Notes: a model not told the origin generated them from the letters alone. Shown: positions 33,440-45,626, counted from the stretch's first letter. The stretch is 64,000 nucleotides of DNA from Episyrphus balteatus (GCF_945859705.1 NC_079135.1:80236253-80300252), one strand, 5' to 3'. Translations and numbers: made by a program.

Positions 33440-36400
33440 TTGAAAATGCCTTTTTTTAGGCAAGGGGTTAACCTTGATTTTTGCACGAAAGTCTTGAAAA
33501 AATAAATTTGTAATTTTTGTATGTTAATGATAGGACCTGCTCATTGTGAACTCATATCTTTAAACCAAAACTTGTTTCGAGACCTTGATCCGAAAATATT
33601 TACTTCAGAGTGTAAGAAAACAAAATGTTTCGCTAGTAAAAATAATTCAGTTATTAGACCGGCAAGAATCTTTTGGTTTTCAGTTATGAATAGAGCTTAA
33701 AAAGACCTTTCTTTTAATGTAAGGTTAACCTTGATTTTTTCTCGAAAGTCTTAAAAAAATAAATTTGTAATTTTTGTATATGTAAATATTAGTGGAGTCA
33801 AATTAGCTTTATACCTCGGAATCCAGGGAAAGTCGATGCATCTGAAAAACGAGTATAGGGCTGCATTATAAAAGGGTCAAATAAGAAAGTTAAAAAAAAA
33901 AATTTCACCGCTCTCGATTACAACAGTTTTTATGGACCGTTTACTGTCATTCCGTATGCAAGCGTCAATCGGAATTGCTGTCTCATTTTAGATTTTGCTC
34001 AAAATTTGTAGGGATGTTCTCTAGGACTGTAAGGAAGCAAATCCATGATGATTTAATTTTAAGTTGCGTGGTTTCCCCGCTACCCGCATTCGAACTTTTT
34101 CAGAAGGTCATTTTTATGTTATTATAACTTTGCGTCTACTAATGATATCTTTTTGTTTGAAACGCCATTTTAAAGCTTAAGAATAGTAATTTTTGAATAT
34201 ATATTAAAAAATTACGTAATAATTATCCCTGAGTTAAAAATAATTTTTGAAAAACTGGTAATTTTGCTGATTTTTCATGGTTTTTGACTGGCTCCAGAAC
34301 CTTGGCTATTATATGTAGGAAGCTTATACTTACCAAATATTAAATATAGATATTTTTCAACAAAATAAATCTAAAATGAACTCGATGGCTGTACTCCTTA
34401 TGCAAAAATTTTAAGTTCAAAGTTTTGAGTTTTTTGAAAAAATATTTTTTTATACTATGATTTTTTACGATTTGACTAAAGATAGAAACATGAAACTAAC
34501 AGTGTGTTAAGTTGAAACTTTTAACTTTAAGTCCTCTAAATAAAATTGTGTTATTTTCATATCTTCTTAGTGTACCGCTTGTTTGAAAATTCGCAAAAAT
34601 GCTAAAAAGCCAAAAAAAACCCCTACTTAAGGCTATGATTGCACTATGTTTGACATAAGATAGAAGCATGAAATTAATAGTATATTTAGTTCGTACTCTT
34701 AGCTTAACACACTGTAAGTTTCACATTTCTTCGTTTAGTCAAATCGTAGAAAATGACAGTATAAAAATTAGCTTTTTTAAAATACTCAACACTTTGAACT
34801 TAAAATTTTTACATAAGGAGTACAGCCATCGAGTTCATTTTAGATTTATTTTGTTGAAAAATATCTATATTTAATATTTGGTAAGTATAAGCTTCCTACA
34901 TATAATAGCCAAGGTTCTGGAGCCAGTCAAAAACCATGAAAAATCAGCAAAATTACCAGTTTTTCAAAAATTATTTTTAACTCAGGGATAATTATTACGT
35001 AATTTTTTAATATATATTCAAAAATTACTATTCTTAAGCTTTAAAATGGCGTTTCAAACAAAAAGATATCATTAGTAGACGCAAAGTTATAATAACATAA
35101 AAATGACCTTCTGAAAAAGTTCGAATGCGGGTAGCGGGGAAACCACGCAACTTAAAATTAAATCATCATGGATTTGCTTCCTTACAGTCCTAGAGAACAT
35201 CCCTACAAATTTTGAGCAAAATCTAAAATGAGACAGCAATTCCGATTGACGCTTGCATACGGAATGACAGTAAACGGTCCATAAAAACTGTTGTAATCGA
35301 GAGCGGTGAAATTTTTTTTTTTAACTTTCTTATTTGACCCTTTTATAATGCAGCCCTATACTCGTTTTTCAGATGCATCGACTTTCCCTGGATTCCGAGA
35401 TTTTACAAATTTTATGTCTAATTTGACTCGACTAAGATTTGCTCATTGTTAACTCATATCTGTAAACCAAAACTTGTTTCGAGACCTTGAACCGAAAATA
35501 TCTTCTTCCGAATGTAAGAAAACAAAATATTTCGATTGCAAATAATTCAGTTACCAGACCTGCAAGAAACTTTTGGTTTTCAGTTATGAATAGAGCTTAA
35601 AGAGACCTTTCTTTTGATGTATCACTCGATATATTTGGAGAACTTTTTTGAAAATGCCCTTTTTTTAGACAAGGGGTTAACCTTGATTTTTTCTCGAAAG
35701 TCTTAAAAAAATAAATTTGTAATTTTTGTATGTAAATATTAAGATTTGCTCATTGTTAACTCATATCTGTAAACCAAAACTTGTTTCGAGACCTTGAACC
35801 GAAAATATCTTCTTCCGAATGTAAGAAAACAAAATATTTCGATTGCAAATAATTCAGTTACCAGACCTGCAAGAAACTTTTGGTTTTCAGTTATGAATAG
35901 AGCTTAAAGAGACCTTTCTTTTGATGTATCACTCGATATATTTGGAGAACTTTTTTGAAAATGCCCTTTTTTTAGACAAGGGGTTAACCTTGATTTTTTC
36001 TCGAAAGTCTTAAAAAAATAAATTTGTAATTTTTGTATGTAAATATTAAGATTTGCTCATTGTTAACTCATATCTGTAAACCAAAACTTGTTTCGAGACC
36101 TTGAACCGAAAATATCTTCTTCCGAATGTAAGAAAACAAAATATTTCGATTGCAAATAATTCAGTTACCAGACCTGCAAGAAACTTTTGGTTTTCAGTTA
36201 TGAATAGAGCTTAAAGAGACCTTTCTTTTGATGTATCACTCGATATATTTGGAGAACTTTTTTGAAAATGCCCTTTTTTTAGACAAGGGGTTAACCTTGA
36301 TTTTTTCTCGAAAGTCTTAAAAAAATAAATTTGTAATTTTTGTATGTAAATGTTAAGACCTGCTCGTTGTTAACTGTAAACCAAAACTTGTTTCGAGACC

Positions 36401-36600
36401 TTGATCCGAAAATATTTACTTTCGAATGTAAGAAAATTGATATTTCGATTGCAAATAATTCAGCAACTACCCCTGCAAGTAAGTTTTGGTTATTAGTTAT
36501 GAATAGAGCTTAAAAAGGTCTTTCTTTTGACATATCACTCATTTTTTAAATAGTCTTTTTTCGGGCAGGGGTTAACCTTGATTTTTTCTCGAAAATTAAA
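33440..36600. repeat. 307-bp tandem repeat array
   Basis: Three units start at 35434, 35741 and 36048 with an exact 307-bp spacing, and a fourth, diverged unit starts at 36355. Another diverged part lies at 33440-33789. Every unit holds GTTAACCTTGATTTTTTCTCG and a GTTTCGAGACCTTGA motif. The first three are nearly identical. A hairpin element (33792-35432) splits the array. Confidence 0.9.
33792..35432. mobile_element. 1.64-kb foldback (hairpin) element, TA target
   Basis: Two arms of about 720-730 bp (33792-34512 and 34703-35432) are near-perfect inverted copies around a loop of about 190 bp. The ends are GTGGAGTCAAATTAG and its inverted partner GTCGAGTCAAATTAG. TA is duplicated on both sides (33790-33791 and 35433-35434), and removing the element restores the 307-bp repeat (AATATTAAGATTTGC). 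No coding frame of substance. It fits a non-autonomous Tc1/mariner-type element. Confidence 0.88.
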
Positions 36601-36832
36601 AAAAAAAAAAAATAGATTTTAAATTTTTTTTGAAAGATGGCAGTTAGAAACAAGAATTACAGAACCATAAAATCTAGATTTATTTGCCGAACCACTTTTC
36701 GATTGCCGTTTACGAGTTTCATCGAAAACCCGATAATTTCGAAATTTAAACAAAATGAAAAGACTTTTGGTTGATGGGGAACTTTCGCAATTTTGTTTAG
36801 TGACAATACAAACATCTTCAACCCCTATTTTG
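36601..36832. other. Intergenic, nothing recognised
   Basis: AT-rich sequence between the 307-bp array and the tRNA-like sequence. It shows no frame and no repeat end. Confidence 0.4.
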
Positions 36833-36903
36833 TAGTGACCCGTGGTCTAGGTACTATATGGACTGTCAGACCAGAAGTTCGGGGTTCAAATCCAGCTAAC
36901 ACG
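36833..36903 (+). other. tRNA-derived sequence (SINE head or pseudo-tRNA)
   Basis: A box-A-like TGGTCTAGGTA (36843-36853) and an exact box-B-like GGTTCAAATCC (36883-36893) are 40 bases apart, as in tRNA genes. Acceptor-stem pairing is poor. The sequence is cut by the hAT element just after the T-arm and resumes at 43383 with an A-rich tail, which suggests a tRNA-derived SINE. Confidence 0.5.
36896..36903 (+). other. Left 8-bp target duplication of the hAT element
   Basis: CTAACACG here against CTAACACC at 43383-43390; seven of eight bases match. Eight base pairs is the size made by hAT transposases. Confidence 0.7.
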
Positions 36904-37292
36904 CAGTGCCGGATTAGCCTCAAGGCAAACTAGGCAGCTGCCTAGGGGCCCCACTTCAGCTAGGGGCCCCTCGCCCCGACTACGAACAAACAAAATTTCT
37001 TGGAGTTGTACCTTCAATAAAAAACAGCATTACATTTGTATTTGTAAAAATAAGAAAAAAGAAGAATAAAAAAACGTTTGCAAATCATTAAACATTAGCC
37101 CCGTTCCATTGGAGGTGGTAGTTTACTCATGAGTTGATCTAGTACTATAATTACCACATGATCTTCTACTTCTATCACTGATCTATTTTTTTTTTTTTTT
37201 AAGTTCGTTGTTAAGTTAAGTATTAAGTTCGTTGCGATTTGCAAAACTTTTTGAACTCTCGTTGATAGTCTTCATTTAGCCTATTGTTTTTA

Positions 37293-40200
37293 AATCGCGT
37301 TTCGGACGCGTTTTGGACACGTTTCAGACGCGTTTTGGACGCGTTTCAGATGCGTTTTGGACGCGTTTCAGATGCGATTCACACGCGTCTTGGACGCGTT
37401 TCAGATGCGTTTTGGGCGCGTTTCAGATGCGTTTTGGGCGCGTTTCAGACGAGTTTTGGACGCGTTTTGAATGCGTTTCAGACGCGTTTTGGACACGTTT
37501 CGGACGCGTTTCAGATGCGTTTCGGACGCGTTTTGAATGCGTTTCAGACGCGTTTTGGACGCGTTTCGGACGCGTTTCAGATGCGTTTTGGACGCGTTTC
37601 AGATGCGTTTTGGAAGCGTTTCAGACGCGTTTCGGACGCGTTTTGGACGCGTTTCAGACGAGTTTTGGACGCGTTTTGAATGCGTTTCAGACGCGTTTTG
37701 GACGCGTTTCGGACGCGTTTCAGATGCGTTTTGGACGCGTTTCAGACGCGTTTCGGACCCGTTTCAGACGCGTTTTGGACGCGTTTTGGACGCGTTTCGG
37801 ATGCGTTTCAGACGCGTTTTGGACGCGTTTCAGATGCGTTTCAGACGCGTTTTGGACGCGTTTCGGACGCGATTCACACGCGTTTTGGACGCGTTTTGGG
37901 CGCGTTTCAGATGAGTTTTGGACGCGTTTCAGACGCGTTTTAGACGCGTTTTGGACGCGTTTCAGACGCGTTTCAGATGCGTTTTGGACGCGTTTCAGAC
38001 GCGTTTTGGACGCGTTTCGGACGCGTTTTGGACGCGTTTCAGACGCGTTTCAGATGCGTTTTGGACGCGTTTCGGACGCGTTTTGGACGCGTTTTGGGCG
38101 CGTTTCAGATGAGTTTTGGACGCGTTTTAGACGCGTTTTGGACGCGTTTCAGACATGATTCACACGCGTTTTGGACGCGTTTCAGACGCGTTTCAGATGC
38201 GTTTCGGACGCGTTTTGGACGCGTTTTGGACACGATTCACACGCGTTTTGGACGCGTTTCGGATGCGTTTAAGATGCGTTTTGGACGCGTTTCAGACGCG
38301 TTTCGGACGCGTTTCGGACGCGTTTTGGACGCGATTCACACGCGTTTTGGACGCATTTCAGACGCGTTTCAGATGCGTTTTGGACGCGTTTCAGACGCGT
38401 TTTGGACGCGTTTCGGACGCGTTTTGGACGCGTTTCAGACGCGTTTTGGGAACGTTTCAGATGCGTTTTGGACGCGTTTTGGACGCGTTTTGGATGCGAT
38501 TCACACGCGTTTTGGACGCGTTTCGGATGCGTTTCAGACGCAATTTGGACGCGTTTCAGATGCGTTTCAGAAGCGTTTTGGACGCGTTTCAGACGCGTTT
38601 CAGACGCGTTTCAGACGCGTTTTAGACGCGTTTCGGACGCGATTCACACGCGTTTTGGACGCGTTTTGGGTGCGTTTCAGATGAGTTTTGGACGCGTTTC
38701 AGACGCGTTTTGGACGCGTTTCAGACGCGTTTCAGATGCGTTTCAGACGCGTTTCAGACGCGTTTTGGGCGCGTTTCAGACGCGTTTTAAACGCGTTTCG
38801 GACATGATTCACACGCGTTTTGGACGCGTTTCAGACGCGTTTCAGATGCGTTTCGGACACGTTTTGGACGCGATTCACACGCGTTTCGGACGCATTTCAG
38901 ACGCGTTTCAGACGCGTTTTGGACGCGTTTTAGATGCGTTTCAGACGCGTTTTGGACGCATTTCAGACGCGTTTCAGATGCGTTTTGGACGCGTTTCAGA
39001 CGCGTTTTGGACGCGTTTCGGACGCGTTTTGGACGCGTTTCGGACGCGTTTTGGACGCGTTTCAGACGCGTTTCAGATGCGTTTTGGACGCGTTTCAGAC
39101 GCGTTTCGGACGCGTTTTGGACGCGATTCACACGCGTTTTGGACGCGTTTTGGGCGCGTTTCAGATGAGTTTTGGACGCGTTTTAGACGCGTTTTGGACG
39201 CGTTTCAGACATGATTCACACGCGTTTTGGACGCGTTTCAGACGCGTTTTGGACGCGTTTCGGATGCGTTTCAGACGCGTTTTGGACGCGTTTTGGATGC
39301 GTTTCAGACGCGTTTTGGACGCGTTTCAGATGCGTTTCAGACGAGTTTTGGACGCGTTTCAGACGCGTTTTAGACGCGTTTCGGACGCGATTCACACGCG
39401 TTTCGGACGCGATTCACACGCGTTTTGGACGCGTTTTGGGCGCGTTTCAGATGAGTTTTGGACGCGTTTTAGACGCGTTTTGGACGCGTTTCAGACATGA
39501 TTCACACGCGTTTTGGACGCGTTTCAGACGCGTTTCAGATGCGTTTCGGACGCGTTTTGGACGCGATTCACACGCGTTTTGGACGCGTTTCGGACGCGTT
39601 TCAGATGCGTTTCAGACGCGTTTTAGACGCGTTTTGGACGCGTTTCGGATGCGTTTCAGACGCGTTTTGGACGCGTTTCAGATGCGTTTCAGACGCGTTT
39701 TGGACGCGTTTCAGATGCGTTTTGGACGCGTTTCAGACGCGTTTTGGACGCGTTTCGGACGCGTTTTGGACGCGTTTCAGACGCGTTTTGGGCGCGTTTC
39801 AGATGCGTTTTGGACGCGTTTCGGACGCGTTTTGGACGCGTTTCAGACGCGTTTTGGACGCGTTTCAGACGCGTTTTGGATGCGTTTCGGACGCGTTTCA
39901 GATGCGTTTCGGACGCGTTTTGGACGCATTTCGGACGCGTTTTGGACGCGTTTCAGACGCGTTTTGGACGCGTTTCAGATGCGTTTCAGACGCGTTTTAG
40001 ACGCGTTTTGGACGCGTTTCGGATGCGTTTCAGACGCGTTTTGGACGCGTTTCAGATGCGTTTCAGACGCGTTTTGGACGCGTTTCAGATGCGTTTTGGA
40101 CGCGTTTCAGACGCGTTTTGGACGCGTTTTGGACGCGTTTTGGACGCGTTTCAGACGCGTTTTGGGCGCGTTTCAGATGCGTTTTGGATGCGTTTCGGAC

Positions 40201-42287
40201 GCGTTTCAGATGCGTTTCGGACGCGTTTTGGACGCGTTTTGGACGCGATTCACACGCGTTTTGGACGCGTTTCAGACGCGTTTTGGGCGCGTTTCAGACG
40301 CGTTTTGGATGCGTTTCGGACGCGTTTCAGATGCGTTTCGGACGCGTTTTGGACGCGTTTTGGACGCGATTCACACGCGTTTTGGACGCGTTTCAGACGC
40401 GTTTCAGATGCGTTTCAGACGCGTTTCAGACGCGTTTTGGACGCGTTTCGGACGCGTTTTGGACGCGTTTCAGACGCGTTTTGGGCGCGTTTCAGACGCG
40501 TTTTGGATGCGTTTCGGACGCGTTTCAGATGCGTTTCGGACGCGTTTTGGACGCGTTTCGGACGCGTTTTGGACGCGTTTCAGACGCGTTTCGGACGCGT
40601 TTTGGACGCGATTCACACGCGTTTTGGACGCATTTCAGACGCGTTTCAGATGCGTTTTGGACGCGTTTTGGACGCGATTCACACGCGTTTTGGACGCGTT
40701 TCAGACGCGTTTCAGATGCGTTTCAGACGTGTTTTAGACGCGTTTTGGACGCGTTTCGGATGCGTTTCAGACGCGTTTTGGACGCGTTTCAGATGCGTTT
40801 CAGACGCGTTTTGGACGCGTTTCAGATGCGTTTTGGACGCGTTTCAGACGCGTTTTGGACGCGTTTCGGACGCGTTTTGGACGCGTTTCAGACGCGTTTT
40901 GGGCGCGTTTCAGATGCGTTTTGGACGCGTTTCGGACGCGTTTTGGACGCGTTTCAGACGCGTTTTGGACGCGTTTCAGACGCGTTTTGGATGCGTTTCG
41001 GACGCGTTTCAGATGCGTTTCGGACCCGTTTTGGACGCGTTTTGGACGCGATTCACACGCGTTTTGGACGCGTTTCAGACGCGTTTCAGATGCGTTTCAG
41101 ACGCGTTTCAGACGCGTTTTGGACGCGTTTCGGATGCGTTTCAGACGCGTTTTGGACGCGTTTCAGATGCGTTTCAGACGCGTTTTGGACGCGTTTCGGA
41201 CGCGATTCACACACGTTTTGGACGCGTTTCAGACGCGTTTCAGATGCGTTTTGGACGCGTTTCAGACGCGTTTCAGATGCGTTTCAGACGCGTTTCAGAC
41301 GCGTTTTGGACGCGTTTTGGGTGCGTTTCAGATGAGTTTTGGACGCGTTTCAGATGCGTTTCAGACGCGTTTTGGACGCGTTTCAGATGCGTTTCAGACG
41401 CGTTTTGGACGCGTTTCAGACGCGTTTCAGACGCGTTTCAGATGCGTTTTGGACGCGTTTCAGACGCGTTTCAGATGCGTTTCAGACGCGTTTCAGACGC
41501 GTTTTGGACGCGTTTCGGATGCGTTTCAGACGCGTTTTGGACCCGTTTCAGATGCGTTTCAGACGCGTTTTGGACGCGTTTCGGACGCGATTCACACACG
41601 TTTTGGACGCGTTTCAGACGCGTTTCAGATGCGTTTTGGACGCGTTTCAGACGCGTTTTGGACGCGTTTTGGACGCGTTTCGGACGCGTTTTGGACACGT
41701 TTCAGACGCGTTTTGGACGCTCAGATGCGTTTTGGACGCGTTTCAGACGCGTTTTGGACGCGTTTCGGACGCGTTTTGGACGCGTTTCAGACGCGTTTCA
41801 GACGCGTTGCAGACGCGTTTTGGACGCGTTTCGGATGCGTTTCAGACGCGTTTTGGACGCGTTTCAGATGCGTTTCAGACGCGTTTTGGACGCGTTTCAG
41901 ACGCGTTTTGGACGCGTTTCAGACGCGTTTTGGGTGCGTTTCAGATGAGTTTTGGACGCGTTTCAGACGCGTTTTGGACTCGTTTCGGACGCGTTTTGGA
42001 CACGTTTCAGACGCGTTTTGGACGCGTTTCAGATGCGTTTTGGACGCGTTTCAGACGCGTTTTGGACGCGTTTCAGAAGCGATTCACACGCGTTTTGGAC
42101 GCGTTTTGGACGCGTTTCGGATGCGTTTCAGACGCGTTTTGAATGCGTTTCAGACGCGTTTTGGACACGTTTCGGACGCGTTTTGGACGCGATTCACACG
42201 CGTTTTGGACGCGTTTCAGACGCGTTTTGGACGCGTTTCAGATGCGTTTTGGACGCGTTTCAAGCGCGTTTTGGACGCGTTTTAGAC
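37293..42287 (+). repeat. 11-bp minisatellite array 2, 5 kb
   Basis: About 450 tandem units close to GACGCGTTTTG, GACGCGTTTCA or GACGCGTTTCG, period 11 bp. Variants include GATGCG and a GATTCACACGC unit that recurs at intervals. Each standard unit contains ACGCGT and two CpGs, in an AT-rich setting. All three plus frames are open for long stretches because 11-bp units without stops give 11-residue repeats; these are not genes. Confidence 0.97.
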
Positions 42288-42791
42288 TAGTGATGGATAG
42301 TTCCGGAGCCAAATAGTTCCTGGAACTAGTTCCTCACTCGGAACTAGTTCCACTAGTTCCCCAAAATTAATTTAAACAGTTCCATCGTTCAGATACAGCC
42401 ACACACAAAAGAAAGAAAGAAGAAGAGGAACAAGAAACAAAACGAATGCCTCTGTTTGAAATACACAATACACACACGCATGTCATAGAATTCTCATCCA
42501 AAGCCAACACACATGGATGCGAACGAGTTGAGCGCCAAAAATTCACAAACCAAAACCACAACTACTTTCTTATGAATCATGCTCACGGACATTGAACTAC
42601 ATTAATAGTTCCAGTTCCAGGATCAGGAAAAAATATTCAAATTCATACTATTTCTTATTTTGATGTATTTTATTGAAAAAAAAACTTAAATTCTAGATAG
42701 TTCCGCGGAACTAGTTCCAGGAACTTGTTCCGACCGAAAAAAGAACCGTTCCATGTTCGTTCCGGCTTTGGAACTGTTTTGCGGATCTCTG
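42288..42791. mobile_element. Nested small hAT-like element
   Basis: The left end reads TAGTGATGGATAGTTCC and the right end, reversed, CAGAGATCCGC...AGTTCC. Both subterminal regions carry repeated GGAACTAGTTCC palindromes, a pattern typical of hAT subterminal repeats. Flanks begin TTTT on both sides, but the 8-bp duplication is poor. No coding frame. Confidence 0.45.
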
Positions 42792-43369
42792 TTTTGAGTA
42801 ATTTGCCTTGTCTATAATAATAATAAAATCAAAATTGAAACTTTTTCGTATGATTTCTCTTTCCAGTTTTATAATGAAACCGTAATGATGACTTATAACG
42901 ATCGATTTTCGCCGTGCGGTGAAGCTTTTTGGCGTCAGTCGAGTCGTGTGAACGTAAGCCGCACGCGACTAAAGTGACAATCCCCATACTAGAGTCCTAG
43001 TCGACTTAAGCCGTGAGACATATCATGTGGTTAAAATCGACTCGTGAAAAGTCGGGATAGGTATACCTACTTATACCTTTTGAATCTAATATATTTTCTA
43101 ATAACTTATCGTTAATAAAAATTATCTGTGAACCATCAAGTTGCTTAAATTTTTTTTGTTGAGATATCACTACAATTCTTATTATAGTTATTTCAAAACT
43201 TTTAGTTTACATTTATAAAATGACATGATAGGACACCAGATTATATCCGATTAGTCTCTAGTAAGTTACCTGCACAAATTTCTAACCTAACTTAAAAATA
43301 GCTTATGATATTGAAAAAGCATCGGAAAAGGGCCTAAGAATTATTTTGCCTAGAGGCCCATGACATGGT
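42792..43369. other. Right body of the hAT-like element
   Basis: Unique AT-rich DNA between the nested element and the right terminal repeat. A short GC-richer patch at 42900-43020 (CCGTGCGG and CCGCACGCG) is a weak inverted pair. No transposase motif was recognised. Confidence 0.4.
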
Positions 43370-43390
43370 TAATCCGGCACTGCTAACACC

Positions 43391-44006
43391 CCTTGAATTA
43401 AAAAAAGTAGGTATAGCAAAAAAAAAAAAATTCTAAAGTAATTAGAAAATTACTGACTTATTTGAAACAAAAGTGCCTTTAAATTCATCGAATAACAACC
43501 CTCTTGCCGACTCTTCCTCTCATCCCTCTTCGACTATCCTCAATAACAAAGTCCTACAAACATTAAGATTCACAAGCAATTAGCAACAGAACGAGAATGA
43601 TTGTGCTATCTTAGTGGCATTTAATTAAGACATGGTTTCTTTCGTCAATAAAGACAAATAATGAACTTTTTTTTCCCTCCCCTTTCCACCATTCCATACT
43701 AAAAACCGCTCTCTATACCTTTCCAGCAGTGAAAACTTAGTAGAAAAGTGACTGTGGATATTAAATGCGGGTTCGAAGATTGGAATGAAGACGGAGATCC
43801 CCAAAATGCCTTTCTGGTCGTTAAATCAAGATCTTAATCGTTACCCAATTTGTGTGTTTTATATTATGAGCAAGAAACCGTTTTGCTTTGGAATGTTTCT
43901 TGTTATACAAAACAAAATCAGAGTTTGTAAAATACTTTTTTGTTTTTATTTACATTGTATTCAGGATGTTATGATTTTCTATTTCGTTTGTTTACAAATG
44001 TGACAA
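43391..44006. other. Intergenic, nothing recognised
   Basis: AT-rich sequence. The first bases continue the tRNA-like SINE interrupted at 36903 and end in an A-run near 43430. The remaining part shows no motif. Confidence 0.4.
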
Positions 44007-44008
44007 TA

Positions 44009-45626
44009 CACTCCTTTTCATCAGAATAGGTACACAACTTTTCAAATTTTCATTAATCGTTTGTCGCCAATAGTGGTGCGTGACCCAATAAGGTTTTATT
44101 GTTTTTTGGTAGTTTAAGATGTTAGGTAAAGCAACGGCTAAAATTATTTCAAAATGCACCATAACTTTCCCATTGTTTTTCTGGTAAAGTATTTTTTGAG
44201 GAAAAATTAACTTATTTCTTTCTTCATCAGAATAGGTACACCCTTGTTATCTTTAATGTTTTTGTGAATTTCGGGCAAATTTACCATTAAAACAAATAAC
44301 TGGACTTTAATAAGTGTAATTTAATAATCATACTACCATTTTGAAAAGCATGGGTGGGTTAAAATCGCTAAATTTTGGCGAAAACACCTTAAGAAATAAA
44401 ACAAACAAAGAAGGATCCACCAATACTGGTATGGTTAAAAAAAATTACTAATTGTGAATATGCTCTACCCAGACTTCAGATAAAAACATTCTGGGGGTAA
44501 AAAAAAATGAATGGTTGTAAAAAAAAAATGCAAAAAAACACTCTTAGACGAGTAAATTTTTACATGTGCTACCAGTTTTGGTGGATTAACGACAAGAATA
44601 AAAGTGAAAAACAGTAAATAGAATGGTCATTAGTCCCAATCTTCTAAAATGGCTGAATTTTGAAAAGACACCATTACTACACCAAGAACGGAATTGTATG
44701 CGTTTAAGGTTTTTGAAATCCTTTACCACATGAAAAGTTGAGTGGTATTTCTGTTATTTTTAGATCAACGAACATTTAATTTTGATGTCCTTGGTGAGTT
44801 AAACTATCAGTTTAACATTCTGCGAAAGGAGAAACCAAGAGACCAACTTCATTGTTAAAAAAGAAGTGTTAAGGCATGGAAGAAAGTAATCTTCTACGAT
44901 AATACAAATAATGAACTTTAAACGTGAAGAATGGTCACAATTATTTGTAAATGCATATTCAAGAAACTTTTCCTTAATTCTCTAGTATTTGTGAACCAGT
45001 ATTCTAAATTTTTTAACAGGACCACGCCTCCTACCACAAAAAATGCTCTGTAAAATATTGGGAGGAAGTACAAATTTAGAAAGTACTTGAGTATCTACCA
45101 TAGAAAACAACCCTGAACCTTGTTGAAAATGTTTGGAAATGGCTAGCCCGTACTGATGAAATTTGTGAGAGTCGATTTTAAGACAAAAATATTTCCTAAC
45201 CCACTATTTAACAATTTAGGGAAGGGATTCAGATAGATTGCATAGAGAGATTTAACAATGCAATTCCTGGACAGTTTCGTTATTTTTTTATGAATAAAAA
45301 CGCCACTATACAAAAAATAAAATAATTAAAATTCATTTTTAAGAAGAACTTGATTCAAATTCATTTAATGGACCACTTTGACATCATTCTCTATGTGTAC
45401 CTATTCTGATGAAACAAAAAAATAACTCAGTTTTTCGATATGAAATGCTTTGCCATAGAGAAACAAGAAAAATAACCACACGTTTTGAATTATTTTTTTT
45501 GCTGATTCTACTAACATCTTAAACAATGACTTGACACCAAAAAATTATTATTTTTCCTACACTGTAAGGAAAAAAGGAATACTGAACATTTGAAAAGTTG
45601 TGTACCTATTCTGATGAAAAGGAGTG
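44009..45626 (+). mobile_element. Tc1-like transposon with doubled terminal repeats
   Basis: Outer inverted ends of about 40 bp start CACTCCTTTTCATCAG and are flanked by TA on both sides (44007-44008 and 45627-45628). The core TCATCAGAATAGGTACA occurs again inside each end, at 44224-44240 and 45396-45413, giving the IR/DR layout known from Tc1-like elements such as Sleeping Beauty. The length is 1,618 bp. A transposase relic lies inside. Confidence 0.9.
44500..45290 (+). pseudogene. Tc1-like transposase relic
   Basis: Fragments in changing plus frames resemble the transposase C-terminal half: QQDHASYH-like text near 45015 (site of the second Asp) and LNLVENVWKWLA near 45115-45150 (site of the catalytic Glu). 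Many stops break the frame; it is not functional. The N-terminal part is too decayed to place. Confidence 0.6.

Larger units (their letters stand above)
36904..43382. mobile_element. hAT-like element carrying an 11-bp minisatellite
   Basis: The left end CAGTGCCGGATTA and the right end TAATCCGGCACTG are perfect 13-bp inverted repeats of the hAT type, bordered by the 8-bp duplication. A subterminal GGCAGCTGCCTAGGGGCCCC motif at the left and AGAGGCCCATG at the right are typical of ZMYM-like hAT ends. The 6,479-bp interior has no transposase; most of it is the 5-kb minisatellite, and a second small element (42288-42791) is nested near the right. Confidence 0.82.

Noticed and set aside
34668..34874. 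68-residue frame
   Set aside because: It lies in the loop and arm of the hairpin element and shows no motif.
33440..36600. CRISPR-like direct repeats
   Set aside because: The units are 307 bp and contiguous without spacers, in eukaryotic DNA with retrotransposons.
37284..42290. Many long overlapping frames with DAFQTRFGRVS-type repeats
   Set aside because: An 11-bp stop-free tandem unit keeps all three frames open with an 11-residue period. There is no codon-level constraint, no consistent start and no splice or poly(A) context.
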